From Ruthenibacterium lactatiformans (GTDB lineage: Bacteria; Bacillota; Clostridia; Oscillospirales; Ruminococcaceae), in contig NZ_JXXK01000001.1 of NCBI RefSeq assembly GCF_000949455.1, positions 310,001 to 374,000 on the forward strand: a stretch of DNA of 64,000 bases. Direction: 5' to 3'. The position numbers and the translations under genes are program-made. This document shows positions 49,744 through 59,589 of this stretch, piece by piece (the stretch's first letter is position 1; every line of letters starts with the position of its first letter). Below the pieces are notes generated by a model. It saw only the letters and a list, made by a program, of their open reading frames with translations, ran no database searches and was not told where the DNA came from.

Positions 49744-50697
49744 TTATATTTGATCGCCGCAATTTTTCTTCACATGCCCCGCCCAAAGCCGGGCGGCCGC
49801 CTCCGCCGCTTCCGGCTCCCCTGCGGGCAGCCAAACCAGGCCGTCCATCCGCCGGAACCAGGTAAGCTGCCGTTTGGCGTAATTACGGGACGCCTGCTTG
49901 AGCGCCGCCGTGCATACTTCCAACGGTTCCTTTCCTTCAAAATAAGGAAAAAATTCTTTGTAGCCAATGGCCTGCGCCGCGGTATGGTAGGCATCTCTGT
50001 TGGCATACACCAGGCGCGCCTCTTCCAGCAGCCCATGTGCAAGCATCGCGTCTACTCGCGCATCAATGCGTGCATAAAGCTGTGCACGCTCCGGCATATT
50101 CAGCCCTATCAGCAAAGCGCGGTACGGCTGCTGCGCCGGACGGGAGCGCGCGAGCCGGCAGGACATCGTCTCGCCCGTTTGCTCATACAGCTCCAGCGCA
50201 CGCAGCACACGCCCATGGTTGTTGGGGTGCAGCTTCGCCGCACACTCCGGGTCCACCTGCTGCAGCCGCGCATAAAGCGGGCCGATGCCCTGCTCTATCA
50301 GCTCGGTTTCCAGCCGTGCCCGCACGGCCGGGTCCGCCTTATCCGGTGTAAAGTCTATTCCATTTACAAGACTGGAAATATACAATCCGGTGCCGCCGGC
50401 CACGATTGGAACGCGTCCGCGCGCCGTGATCTGCGCGATACACTCGCCTGCGTGCCTGACATAGTCCGCAACAGAGAACCGTTCTTCCGGCGGAAGAAAT
50501 CCCACCAGATGGTGCGGCACACCTTTCATCTCCTCCGGCGTCGCCTGTGCAGTTCCCACACGAAGCCCTTTATAGATCTGCATCGAATCCGCCGAAACGA
50601 CCTCGCCGTCCAGCAGCTTTGCCAGCGCAACAGAGAGCGCTGTTTTCCCCGTAGCCGTGGGACCGCAGATCACGATGATATCAGCCTTGTCTGCCAA
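49744..50697 (-). CDS. miaA: tRNA dimethylallyltransferase
   Basis: 317 residues. The P-loop is GPTATGKTALSVALA (about 10-24), with DSMQIYKGL and GGTGLY following. It prenylates A37 of tRNAs reading UNN codons, giving the substrate of MiaB, which is encoded five genes upstream in the same run. Overlaps mutL by 17 nt. Confidence 0.95.
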   Translation of the reverse strand: MADKADIIVICGPTATGKTALSVALAKLLDGEVVSADSMQIYKGLRVGTAQATPEEMKGVPHHLVGFLPPEERFSVADYVRHAGECIAQITARGRVPIVAGGTGLYISSLVNGIDFTPDKADPAVRARLETELIEQGIGPLYARLQQVDPECAAKLHPNNHGRVLRALELYEQTGETMSCRLARSRPAQQPYRALLIGLNMPERAQLYARIDARVDAMLAHGLLEEARLVYANRDAYHTAAQAIGYKEFFPYFEGKEPLEVCTAALKQASRNYAKRQLTWFRRMDGLVWLPAGEPEAAEAAARLWAGHVKKNCGDQI

Positions 50698-52768
50698 ACT
50701 GCTTTTCCAGCTCCTTTTTGGTGATCTTCAGCACGATGGGCCGTCCGTGGGGACAGAACGGAGGCACTCTGCCGTCCAGCACATCCTCCGCCAAGCGCAG
50801 CAGCTGTGCAGCGTGCGTTTTATCTCCCGCCTTGATGGCCGCGCGGCACGCGATGGAGTGCAGCACCCATTCTGTTTTTTCGCTGGTGGTATACCGCGGG
50901 TTGGAGACCAGCCTGCTGGCCAGCTCCACCACAAGGTCCTCCACATCCTCGAGCACGACGTCTGCCGGGACGGCGCGCACCACGACAGAATTGCCGCCGA
51001 AGTCCTCCACTTCCAGACCACTGTCCTGTAAAAGCATTTCACTTTGCACCAGTGCATCCTTTTCTTCCGCGGAAAGCTGCACCGTTACGGGCACCAGCAG
51101 CATCTGGCTGCTCACCTTCCCATACGATGCCGCCAAAGATTCATAGATAATGCGCTCGTGGGCGGCGTGCTTATCCAAAAGGCACATGTCGTTTCCCCGT
51201 TGGGTGACAATGTACGTGTCAAACACCTCGCCCACAAAACGAAGCGAATCGCGCCGCTGTTCTTCTTCCACAGGCGCAAAAGCAGTCTGATGGGGCGTTT
51301 CAGCCTCCATCTGCGGCGCGGCGGTATTTTCCGTCCCGGCTGTTTCTCCCGCCGCAAAGCTGTTCAGGGCCCGGTCCTCCGGCAGGGTCTGCACGCCCGG
51401 CGTTCCCTCCTGCCGCCGGCAGACAGTGTGCGGCATAAAGCCGACATCCTCCGCCGCGTCCTCATCAGCCCATATATCCGGCGCCTTTGCCGAACGGTAC
51501 GGAACAGCAGATTCACTTGAGAGAGCAGTGATCATTTCACTGTACGCTTTCACCTGGCCGGGCAGCGGTACGGCGGCCGGCTCCGGACGTGCCGGGACCG
51601 GCCTCACCGGTGCGTCCGGAACGGCACGGGACGCCGGACGCAATGCGGCCGGGCCGCGCGCGGGCTCTTCGGCCGGGGCGCTCTCGGACGGCTCCTTCTT
51701 CGCAGCTGCATCCGGCGCCTTTTCATCCGCCGGGAACGCCCTTTCCGCACCGCCGAAAGAAAACACCTTTTCCGTGCTCTGCGGCGTGATGAGTACGCAT
51801 TTAACGCTTTGATATACCGCATCGAACACATCTTTTTCCCGGGCGAAACGCACCTCTGTTTTGGCCGGGTGGACGTTCACATCCACCAGCTGCGGCGGCA
51901 TCTCGATGGAAAGCACGCAGCCCGGGAATTTTCCCTGCATCATCACGCCTTTATAGGCGGCCTCCAGCGCCGCCATCATCGTGCGGTTCTTGACAAAGCG
52001 TCCATTGATAAAAAAATACTGCATGGCGCGGCTTGCACGGGCGCTTTTCGGCGGCGTAACAAGGCCGCGCACCGTGTAGCTGCCCGCCGTGTGCTCCACA
52101 GGCACAAGGTCCTTTGCAAAGTCACGGGAAAGCACGGCATACGCCGCCCCCAGCAGTTTTCCGTCGCCGGGCGTCTGGAACTGCGGTTTTCCGTCCCGCA
52201 CGAACTTGAACGAAACCTCCGGGTGGGAGAGCGCAAGCTGTGTGACAACATCTGCCACATAGTTGCCTTCACTGGTATCCTTTTTCAAAAACTTCATACG
52301 TGCGGGCGTGTTGTAAAACAGGTCCCGCACAGTGATCGTTGTTCCGACAGGACGTGCGGCCGGCTCAATGCCCTGTTCTTCTCCCCCGCTGATGCGGTAC
52401 AGATACGCATACTCGTCCGCATCCGTCTTTGTGAGAAGCTCAATGCGGGACACACTGGCCACGGAGGCCAACGCTTCGCCGCGGAAGCCCAGGGTATGAA
52501 TGCTCTCCAGGTCTTCCTCTTTCTCGAGCTTGCTCGTTGCGTGGCGGATAAACGCCGTCGGGATGTACTCGGCCTCGATGCCGCAGCCATTGTCCGCGAT
52601 TTGGATCATTGCGATGCCGCCGCGTTCAACGGAAACGGAAACCGCGGTGGCGCCCGCGTCAATGGCGTTCTCCGTCAGCTCCTTTACAACCGAGGCGGGG
52701 CGCTCCACCACCTCGCCTGCCGCGATGAGTTCCGCGGTATGCTTGTCCAACACATGAATAACTGCCAA
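50681..52768 (-). CDS. mutL: DNA mismatch repair protein MutL
   Basis: 695 residues. GHKL ATPase motifs in order: ENAIDAGAT (about 33), DNGCGI (about 59) and GFRGEALASV (about 93). A long Pro/Ala-rich linker (about 340-500) joins it to the C-terminal dimerisation/endonuclease domain, where DKHAAHERIIYE (about 546) gives the DQHAxxER-type metal site. Coordinates strand cutting after MutS. Confidence 0.95.
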   Translation of the reverse strand: MAVIHVLDKHTAELIAAGEVVERPASVVKELTENAIDAGATAVSVSVERGGIAMIQIADNGCGIEAEYIPTAFIRHATSKLEKEEDLESIHTLGFRGEALASVASVSRIELLTKTDADEYAYLYRISGGEEQGIEPAARPVGTTITVRDLFYNTPARMKFLKKDTSEGNYVADVVTQLALSHPEVSFKFVRDGKPQFQTPGDGKLLGAAYAVLSRDFAKDLVPVEHTAGSYTVRGLVTPPKSARASRAMQYFFINGRFVKNRTMMAALEAAYKGVMMQGKFPGCVLSIEMPPQLVDVNVHPAKTEVRFAREKDVFDAVYQSVKCVLITPQSTEKVFSFGGAERAFPADEKAPDAAAKKEPSESAPAEEPARGPAALRPASRAVPDAPVRPVPARPEPAAVPLPGQVKAYSEMITALSSESAVPYRSAKAPDIWADEDAAEDVGFMPHTVCRRQEGTPGVQTLPEDRALNSFAAGETAGTENTAAPQMEAETPHQTAFAPVEEEQRRDSLRFVGEVFDTYIVTQRGNDMCLLDKHAAHERIIYESLAASYGKVSSQMLLVPVTVQLSAEEKDALVQSEMLLQDSGLEVEDFGGNSVVVRAVPADVVLEDVEDLVVELASRLVSNPRYTTSEKTEWVLHSIACRAAIKAGDKTHAAQLLRLAEDVLDGRVPPFCPHGRPIVLKITKKELEKQFGRQG

Positions 52769-52804
52769 TGCGCAGCACCGCCCTTTCCTGCGCGCCGGGC
52801 GCGC

Positions 52805-55411
52805 TTATTTTACCAGTGTCTGTTTCAGTTCATACAAAAAATTCAACGCTTCCAGCGGCGTGAGCGTTTCCACATCCACCGCTGTCAGCTTGTCCACCAG
52901 CTCGCTGGGCACGGGCGCTGCCGCGAATTTTTCAAAATTGCCGAAGTCCAGCTGCGTCACCTTATCGGCGTTGGGCGCGGTGGCCTCCAGCACCTTGAGC
53001 ACTTCCTTCGCGCGCTTTGTCACCTCGCCGGGCAGACCCGCCAGCTTTGCAACCTCAATGCCGTAGCTGTCGTCCGCCGGGCCGCGCACGATGCGCCGCA
53101 GAAACGTAATGTCGTCGCCGCGCTTTTTTACAGCGATGTTATAATTCTTCACGCCGTCAATGGCGTTTTCCAAATCCGTCAGCTCGTGATAATGGGTGGC
53201 AAACAGCGTTTTGCAGCCCATGCCGCCATCCTTGTCCGCAATGTGTTCCACTACGGCGCGGGCGATGCTCATGCCGTCGAACGTGGAAGTCCCCCGGCCG
53301 ATTTCATCTAAAATCACAAGGCTTTTTGCCGTTGCGTACTGGAGGATTTCGGCCACCTCGGTCATCTCCACCATAAAGGTGGATTGCCCCGCAGCCAAAT
53401 CGTCTGAAGCGCCCACGCGGGTGAAAATAGCATCCACAACGCCCATGCGGCACGCCCGGGCCGGCACGAAGCTGCCGATCTGCGCCATCAGCGCAATGAG
53501 CGCCGTCTGGCGCATATAGGTGGATTTGCCGGCCATATTCGGGCCGGTGATGATGAGCATACGGTTATCGCCGCAGTCCAGCACAGTGTCGTTGGGCACG
53601 AACAGCGCACCCTTGAGCATCTGCTCGATGACAGGATGGCGGCCCTCCTCGATGATGAGCTCGTCGCCTTCATCCACAACCGGCTTTGTATAGCCGTTTT
53701 TCACAGCCACCTCCGCCAGCGCCGTCAGGACGTCCAGACGGGCCACGCCGGACGCGGTTTTCTGGAAACGCGGCAGTTCGGCCGAAATTTTATGCAGCAG
53801 ATCGTCAAAGAGCTGGCGTTCCAGGACAGCCAGACGCTCGTTTGCGCCCAGGATCTTGTTCTCCAGTACCTTCAGGTCCTCGGTGATGTACCGCTCCGCG
53901 TTGGCCAGCGTCTGCTTGCGGACAAAATTTGCAGGCACCTGGTTCGAAAAGGAACGGCTCACCTCGATGTAATAACCGAACACCCGGTTGTAGCCGATCT
54001 TCAGCGTGCGGATGCCCGTTTCCTCCTTGAGCTTTGCCTCCAGCGTGGCAAGGTAACCTTTGCCGCCGTGGACGATGTCCCGCAGCTCGTCCACCTCGGT
54101 GTTGTAGCCCGGGTGAATGACGCCTCCGTCCTTGAGCATGGCAGGCGCATTCTCGTCGACCGCTGCGAAGATCAGCTCCTTGATATCGGACAATTCGTCG
54201 ATATCAGCCAGCAGCGCGGTGATCTCGGCGCTGCCGAAGGGCCGGGCCAGCGCCTTCAAGCGGGGCAGCTGCTCACAGGTGGCGGCAAGCGCGTAGATTT
54301 CCCGCGGAGAGGCCGAACCGTACACCGTGCGCGTCATCAGGCGCTCGATGTCAAATATCTTTGAGAGCGCGGCCGCGATATCGGCGCGGGCTACGGAATC
54401 GCCCACCAGCTCCTCCACGCCGTCCAGACGCGCATTGATGGCCGCCACGTTCACCAGAGGCTGCTCGATCCACGCGCGCATCAGCCGCTTTCCCATAGCC
54501 GTCTGCGTTTTATCCAGCACCCACAGCAGCGTACCTTTTTTCTCGCGCCCGCGCATCGTTTCCGTCAGCTCCAGGTTGGCGCGCGTGACGGGCGAAAGCT
54601 GCATATACTGCGCTTCGGCGTAATTGTGTACGGTCTTTAACCGCTCCACGCCCTTTTTCTGTGTTTCCTTTAAGTATCCCAGCAGCACGGCCAGGGCCGT
54701 GAACGCCGGACTTTCCGGCGCAAGGCCGGCCGTTTTTTCCGGGGCATCCCCAAACTGGGCGCGCATCTCTTCCATGCAGGCGTCGGGCGCGAAAGCCGCT
54801 TCATCCAGCAGCTCCACACTGCAGGCAAGCTGCTGCTTGATATACGCCGTTACTTCCTTGTAGTCCAGAATAGCTGCGTTGAACAGCACCTCGCTGGGAG
54901 AATAGCGGCACAATTCGGAGATGATCTCCGGCCCCAGCTTTTCGCCCGTGAGCACCGTGGCGTGAGCCGTGCCTGTGGAGACGTCTGCAAAGCATACGCC
55001 CGCTTTTTTCTCCGTGATATAAATGCTGGCGATGTAGTTGTTTTTATCATCCTGCAGCATACTGCTTTCGATCACAGTGCCGGGTGTCACCACACGGATG
55101 ATATCCCGCTTGACGAGGCCTTTCGCCAGAGCGGGGTCCTCCATCTGTTCACAGATGGCGACCTTATAACCTTTGGCAATGAGCCTTGCCACATAGTTTT
55201 CATAGGAATGGAACGGCACACCGCACATGGGCGCGCGCTCCTCCTGGCCGCAGTCCCGGCCCGTCAGGGTGAGCTCCAGCTCCTTTGACGCAAGAATGGC
55301 GTCGTCGTAAAACATCTCGTAAAAATCCCCAAGACGGAAAAACAATATCTTGTCGGGATGCTGTTTTTTGATGTCGAAATACTGCTGCATCATGGGGGAA
55401 AGCGCTGCCAT
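52805..55411 (-). CDS. mutS: DNA mismatch repair protein MutS
   Basis: 868 residues from ATG 55411 (AGGACGG upstream); TTG 55438 is an unlikely alternative. Mismatch-binding Phe-x-Glu is in FRLGDFYEMF (about 30), Walker A is TGPNMAGKSTYM (about 610) and the Walker B/helix-turn-helix parts follow. Full length. Lies between ylbF and mutL in a repair and tRNA-modification operon. Confidence 0.96.
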   Translation of the reverse strand: MAALSPMMQQYFDIKKQHPDKILFFRLGDFYEMFYDDAILASKELELTLTGRDCGQEERAPMCGVPFHSYENYVARLIAKGYKVAICEQMEDPALAKGLVKRDIIRVVTPGTVIESSMLQDDKNNYIASIYITEKKAGVCFADVSTGTAHATVLTGEKLGPEIISELCRYSPSEVLFNAAILDYKEVTAYIKQQLACSVELLDEAAFAPDACMEEMRAQFGDAPEKTAGLAPESPAFTALAVLLGYLKETQKKGVERLKTVHNYAEAQYMQLSPVTRANLELTETMRGREKKGTLLWVLDKTQTAMGKRLMRAWIEQPLVNVAAINARLDGVEELVGDSVARADIAAALSKIFDIERLMTRTVYGSASPREIYALAATCEQLPRLKALARPFGSAEITALLADIDELSDIKELIFAAVDENAPAMLKDGGVIHPGYNTEVDELRDIVHGGKGYLATLEAKLKEETGIRTLKIGYNRVFGYYIEVSRSFSNQVPANFVRKQTLANAERYITEDLKVLENKILGANERLAVLERQLFDDLLHKISAELPRFQKTASGVARLDVLTALAEVAVKNGYTKPVVDEGDELIIEEGRHPVIEQMLKGALFVPNDTVLDCGDNRMLIITGPNMAGKSTYMRQTALIALMAQIGSFVPARACRMGVVDAIFTRVGASDDLAAGQSTFMVEMTEVAEILQYATAKSLVILDEIGRGTSTFDGMSIARAVVEHIADKDGGMGCKTLFATHYHELTDLENAIDGVKNYNIAVKKRGDDITFLRRIVRGPADDSYGIEVAKLAGLPGEVTKRAKEVLKVLEATAPNADKVTQLDFGNFEKFAAAPVPSELVDKLTAVDVETLTPLEALNFLYELKQTLVK

Positions 55412-55462
55412 ATTCTGCACCGTCCTATTAAGATTCAAAACGCGCGGAGCGCGGGGCCGCCA

Positions 55463-55882
55463 TCAGTGGCAGCCCGAACAAGAAGCGCAGCTGCCCGAGC
55501 ATCCGCCCTGCTGCGGCTCCTCCACCGTCATCGGGTCGCCGCCGTTGACAGCCGTGTTGATGATGGCGTTCACATAATTCATCACAGACTCCAGTTCAGC
55601 CTTTGCCTCGTTGTAGGCGGCCATGCTCTGGTTTGCCATGATGTCGTTGTACAGCTGGTTCACCTTCACATTCAGTTCGTTGACCTTATCCTGGTCCTTG
55701 TCCGCGCTTTTGGAAAGCTCGCTGTTCAGGTCGATGCGGGCAAGATTAAAGTCTCCGATCAGCTGCTGAAGCGCCTCATCCTCGTCATTTTTTTTGCGGG
55801 TGCCCTCCAGCGCCAGATAAGCCTCTTCCCGCTGCAGCTGTGCGGCAGCCTCCTTAAACATCGTGATCGCGTCTTTCGCCAT
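55463..55882 (-). CDS. YlbF-family protein with Cys-rich tail
   Basis: 139 residues. The YlbF/YmcA helical domain (about 1-105) carries FKEAAAQLQREEAYLALEGTRKKNDED. YlbF and YmcA with YaaT form a Y-complex that guides RNase Y. The tail GGCSGSCASCSGCH (126-139) with four Cys and a His could bind an iron-sulfur cluster or metal. Sits between miaB and mutS, an order common in Clostridia. The 8-A run (55788-55795) is in frame. Confidence 0.85.
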   Translation of the reverse strand: MAKDAITMFKEAAAQLQREEAYLALEGTRKKNDEDEALQQLIGDFNLARIDLNSELSKSADKDQDKVNELNVKVNQLYNDIMANQSMAAYNEAKAELESVMNYVNAIINTAVNGGDPMTVEEPQQGGCSGSCASCSGCH

Positions 55883-55962
55883 GATAAAATTCTCCTTTTA
55901 TTCCCTTTATTTTTGAAGCATTTCCGATGGGGTCGCATTATTTTGCCCTGCGGCGGGCGGGT

Positions 55963-57339
55963 TCATGCAAGCTCGCCTTTCAGCATCGCGCCGCGCACGC
56001 CTGTCACGCGGACATCGGCGAACTCGCCCACAGGCGCGCCGCCTGCAAAATCCACAGTCATATTGTTGTCCAGACGGGCGGTAAGAGTTCCCTCCTCCCT
56101 GCCCGGGCCTTCCACCAGGGCGCGGACGGTCTTGCCCACCATTGCGCCGCCCAGTTTTGCCACCACCTGTTCCTGAATGGCAAGCACCCGGGCAATGCGC
56201 TGCGTTTTTTCCTTGTGGGGTGTGGGGTCCGGCATGCTTGCCGCTGCCGTACCCGTGCGTTTGGAGTAGATGAACGTAAACAGCTGCATGTACTCGACCT
56301 CGCGGATGAGCGTCTCTGTGGCGCAGAAGTCCTCTTCCGTCTCGCCGGGAAAGCCGACGATGATATCGCTGGAATACGTCATCTCCGGCATGCGGCGTTT
56401 GGCGTAAGCGATAAGCGAGAGGTAGTCCTCCACTGTGTATTTGCGGTTCATCTGCGCCAAAATGCTGTTCGAGCCGGATTGCACCGGCAAATGCAAATGG
56501 CGGCTGATGTGCGCGCTGTTTGCAATGGTGTCGATGAGCTCGCGCGTAGCGTCCTTGGGATGGCTCGTCATAAACCGGATGCGGTAATCGCCGGGAACAG
56601 CGTCCAGCATGCGCAGCAGCGCGGCAAAGGTGATGTCTTCCGGCAGGCCCTTGCCGTAGGAGTTCACATTCTGGCCCAGCAGAGTGATGTCCTTGTAGCC
56701 CTCGGCCACAAGCTGCCGGAACTCCCGCAAAATATCCGCGCTGGCACGGCTGCGCTCTCGTCCGCGCACATATGGCACAATACAGTAAGAACAGAAATTA
56801 TCGCAGCCGTACATGATGGGAAGCCAGGCGCGGAACGTGGAATCCCGCCGGATGGGCATATCCTCTATGATCTCGCCGCGCTCGGCCGGCATGCGCAGCA
56901 CGCGTTTGCGCGTGGCCAGCTTTTCACACAGGATGTCGGGCAGCGTATCGATGCCGTTGACGCCGAACACAATGTCCACGAACGGATAGTGCTTTTTGAA
57001 TTTTTCCACGATCTCCTTCTGCTGGGCCATGCATCCGGATACCGCGATCAACAGCTTGGGGTTCGCCTCTTTCAGGCCCTTAAGCGCGCCGACGTTGCCG
57101 AAAACGCGCTGCTCGGCGTGCTCGCGCACCGCGCAGGTGTTGAACACGATCAGGTCCGCGTCCTCGGGCCGTGCGGCCAGGCCGAAGCCGATATCCGTTA
57201 AAACGCCCTTGATTTTTTCGCCGTCGTTCACATTTTGCTGACATCCGAACGAATGTACATACAGCATGGGGGGCGTATCGTAATACGCCGCGATCGTGCG
57301 CGCCGCCGCCTCGTTTTTGGTAAAGCGGATGGTCTCCAT
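55963..57339 (-). CDS. miaB: tRNA-2-methylthio-N6-dimethylallyladenosine synthase
   Basis: 458 residues. N-terminal MTTase domain with three Cys (FGCQQN, SGCMAQ and the earlier NTCAVR), radical SAM motif CDNFCSYCIVPYVRGRERSR (about 177) and a TRAM domain at the end. Adds a methylthio group to i6A37. First gene of miaB-ylbF-mutS-mutL-miaA, with a promoter that overlaps a palindrome. Confidence 0.96.
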   Translation of the reverse strand: METIRFTKNEAAARTIAAYYDTPPMLYVHSFGCQQNVNDGEKIKGVLTDIGFGLAARPEDADLIVFNTCAVREHAEQRVFGNVGALKGLKEANPKLLIAVSGCMAQQKEIVEKFKKHYPFVDIVFGVNGIDTLPDILCEKLATRKRVLRMPAERGEIIEDMPIRRDSTFRAWLPIMYGCDNFCSYCIVPYVRGRERSRASADILREFRQLVAEGYKDITLLGQNVNSYGKGLPEDITFAALLRMLDAVPGDYRIRFMTSHPKDATRELIDTIANSAHISRHLHLPVQSGSNSILAQMNRKYTVEDYLSLIAYAKRRMPEMTYSSDIIVGFPGETEEDFCATETLIREVEYMQLFTFIYSKRTGTAAASMPDPTPHKEKTQRIARVLAIQEQVVAKLGGAMVGKTVRALVEGPGREEGTLTARLDNNMTVDFAGGAPVGEFADVRVTGVRGAMLKGELA

Positions 57340-57427
57340 GAGTCACCTCAAATATTATTTTAGCCGCGGTAAAAGCACCCGGAGCGGCAAACCGCCCGCG
57401 CGCCCCGCCGGGCGGCTTTATGCTAAC

Positions 57428-57442
57428 ATACTAATTTAGTAT
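57428..57442. promoter_or_regulatory. Palindrome ATACTAATTTAGTAT overlapping the miaB -10
   Basis: A 7+1+7 perfect palindrome. It shares bases with the minus-strand -10 box (57438-57443) and is a candidate operator. Confidence 0.55.
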
Positions 57443-57466
57443 ACTACTTTTTATACATTATTACAA
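57438..57466 (-). promoter_or_regulatory. Promoter of the miaB operon
   Basis: Minus-strand -35 TTGTAA (57461-57466), 17 bp, -10 TATACT (57438-57443). Confidence 0.7.
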
Positions 57467-57506
57467 TAACAAAAGCATCCCCGCCGGAGAGAAAAATTCT
57501 CTGGAA

Positions 57507-57558
57507 CACACAGCAGAGGGCCGCCCCTTCCGGGACGGCCCTCTGCTGTGTGTTTTTT
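57507..57558. terminator. Long hairpin after the M56-M23 gene
   Basis: A ~22-bp stem (ACACACAGCAGAGGGCCG and its complement, loop TTCCG). T tract on the plus strand, a shorter TT on the minus strand. Confidence 0.75.
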
Positions 57559-57567
57559 CCGTTTTAA

Positions 57568-59589
57568 TCACGGCTCCGGACGCGTCAGAATCAGCTCCGG
57601 ATCGGTGTAATATTCATCTGCCAGCAGCTCCAGATGACAGTGGTTCCCGGTGGAATTGCCTGTGCTGCCCACACGCGCCACAAGCTGCCCTGCCCGCACC
57701 GTATCGCCCGGCTGCACCAGCAGCTCGCTGCAATGCGTCAGGCGCACGCGCACGCCGGGGTCGCCGTCCAGCGCGATCTCCACATATTTCCCATATACCC
57801 AGTACTGCGTTTCCTCGCCGTCCTCCGCGCGTGTTACCGTGCCGCTGAACGGAGCGACAATATCCGCACCTTTCTTGGCCGCAATATCCACTCCCCGGTG
57901 ATATCTGCCCACCGAACGGGAAACAAATGTATACTCCGGCACGGGCCACACGCCTGTTGTACCCGCCAGCCGCTCTTTTATCAATTCGTTGTCCGGCGGA
58001 AGCCAGGTTTCCGTGTTTTGCGGCTCAGGCTGCCGGGCCTGTGTCCGGGGCGTTTCATCGCGCGGGGCAGAAAGCTTCTGCATGGGGTCCAGCAGCACGC
58101 CGTTTCGCTCCAGCTCCAAATGGCAGTGGTTGCCGCTGGCAACGCCGGTGTTTCCTACCCGGGCAACCGCTTCACCTGCTTTCACCGTGTCGCCGGGCTG
58201 CACCAAAAGCTCGCTGCAATGGGCATAGCGCGTGATGATGCCGCCGCCGTGATCCAACAGCACATAGTCGCCCCAATTTTCATGATACTCCGCTTCCAAC
58301 ACCGTGCCGTCCCAAACGGCCAGAATCTCCGCGCCCTCCCGCGCAGCAATGTCTGTTCCGCGGTGGCCCGCACCGAACTGTGTGCCGATGTATTCATACT
58401 CCGGCACGGGCCAGACCGGCGGCCGCGACGTCTCAAGCGTCAATACGCTTTCGGACAATCCCGGCGCGCTGTTTTCAGGCAGCGCATTCCGCATTTTTAA
58501 AGCTTCCTCACCTGTTCCGGCTGGCTCCGCCGTTTGCGGCTTCGGCAAGCTGCCGCTCACTCGCTCCGCCGCTTCATCTGCCGCGCATGCCGTCAGGCCC
58601 GCCGCCAAAACAGCCGCCGCCGTGCACAGCGCCACAGCCGTAAATTGCCGCGCCGTGCGCTTCTGCGGCGCCAGCACCGCTTCCATCCGGCTGCGCAGCA
58701 GCCCGGCCGGGCTTGCAAAAGCACTGGCCAACCCGGCGGCGCGCACATCGGCGGCGGCGCACAGCATTGCAGCGCAATATTCCTTGCGCTGTGCGCCGTC
58801 CAGCATCCGCGCCACCGCACGGTCACAGCCGAACTCGCAGGCCTCGCTCATCATACGCCGCAGCAGCCACGCGGCCGGATTGAACCAATGTACAACACAC
58901 ACAGCCTGCGCCGCCAGCTTGTACACAAGATGCCCCCGGCGCAGATGCATGCATTCATGTCGCAGAGCATACTCCAGCGTTTCGTCCGCTGCCCAGTCCT
59001 CGGGCAGGTAAATGCGCGGGCGCAGCACTCCCACCGCAACAGGCGTTGCCAACGCGCCGCATACATACAGCCCCACGCGCCGGGAAAAGCCACCCGCCTT
59101 TGCGGCATGTGCCATGCACCGCCGCACTGCGGCGTCCTCCACCGGGCGCGCTTCACGCGCCAGATGACGTGTGAAACGCCTGTATTCCGCCCACAAAGCC
59201 AGCGTCACACACAATACTCCTGCCAGCCAAAACGCCGGGACCAGCCCCCACAGCATGGATATATGTTCCTGCGGCGCAGCGCGAAGCAGCTTGTCCGCCG
59301 CCGTGGGCAGTTCCGTCATAACGAACAGCGGTTCCGATGCAGCCGCCTCGGCGGGCAGAACCGTCCCCACAGAGCTTTGCACCGCCTGCGCGGGAGCATT
59401 CCACGCGCCGGGCATCGCAAACACGGGAAGCGGCAGCACAAACAGACACAGTGCCGCCGTTAAAACGGGCACGCTCCATTGAATATGAGCAAAGCGCCGC
59501 AGCGCCGGACGTGCCAGCCACAGCAGCAAAGCTGCCGCCCCGCCCGCCGCGCTCAAAGGCAAAAAGGTCATCCAGAAAAAACGCATCAT
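57568..59589 (-). CDS. BlaR1-type M56 protease fused to two M23 (LytM) domains
   Basis: 673 residues from ATG 59589, overlapping the blaI-like stop (ATGA). Membrane segments at about 5-26, 40-60, 113-135 and 315-335 frame an M56 protease site HECMH (211-215) with EACEFGCD (249-256). Where BlaR1 has a penicillin-binding sensor, this protein has two LytM domains, about 395-505 and 548-660. Their zinc ligands are complete: His409/Asp413/His457/His488/His490 and His564/Asp568/His619/His650/His652. A lipobox-like LTAC (Cys335) ends the fourth segment. Probably a wall-binding or wall-cutting sensor that inactivates the BlaI-type repressor. Function is inferred. Confidence 0.85.
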   Translation of the reverse strand: MMRFFWMTFLPLSAAGGAAALLLWLARPALRRFAHIQWSVPVLTAALCLFVLPLPVFAMPGAWNAPAQAVQSSVGTVLPAEAAASEPLFVMTELPTAADKLLRAAPQEHISMLWGLVPAFWLAGVLCVTLALWAEYRRFTRHLAREARPVEDAAVRRCMAHAAKAGGFSRRVGLYVCGALATPVAVGVLRPRIYLPEDWAADETLEYALRHECMHLRRGHLVYKLAAQAVCVVHWFNPAAWLLRRMMSEACEFGCDRAVARMLDGAQRKEYCAAMLCAAADVRAAGLASAFASPAGLLRSRMEAVLAPQKRTARQFTAVALCTAAAVLAAGLTACAADEAAERVSGSLPKPQTAEPAGTGEEALKMRNALPENSAPGLSESVLTLETSRPPVWPVPEYEYIGTQFGAGHRGTDIAAREGAEILAVWDGTVLEAEYHENWGDYVLLDHGGGIITRYAHCSELLVQPGDTVKAGEAVARVGNTGVASGNHCHLELERNGVLLDPMQKLSAPRDETPRTQARQPEPQNTETWLPPDNELIKERLAGTTGVWPVPEYTFVSRSVGRYHRGVDIAAKKGADIVAPFSGTVTRAEDGEETQYWVYGKYVEIALDGDPGVRVRLTHCSELLVQPGDTVRAGQLVARVGSTGNSTGNHCHLELLADEYYTDPELILTRPEP

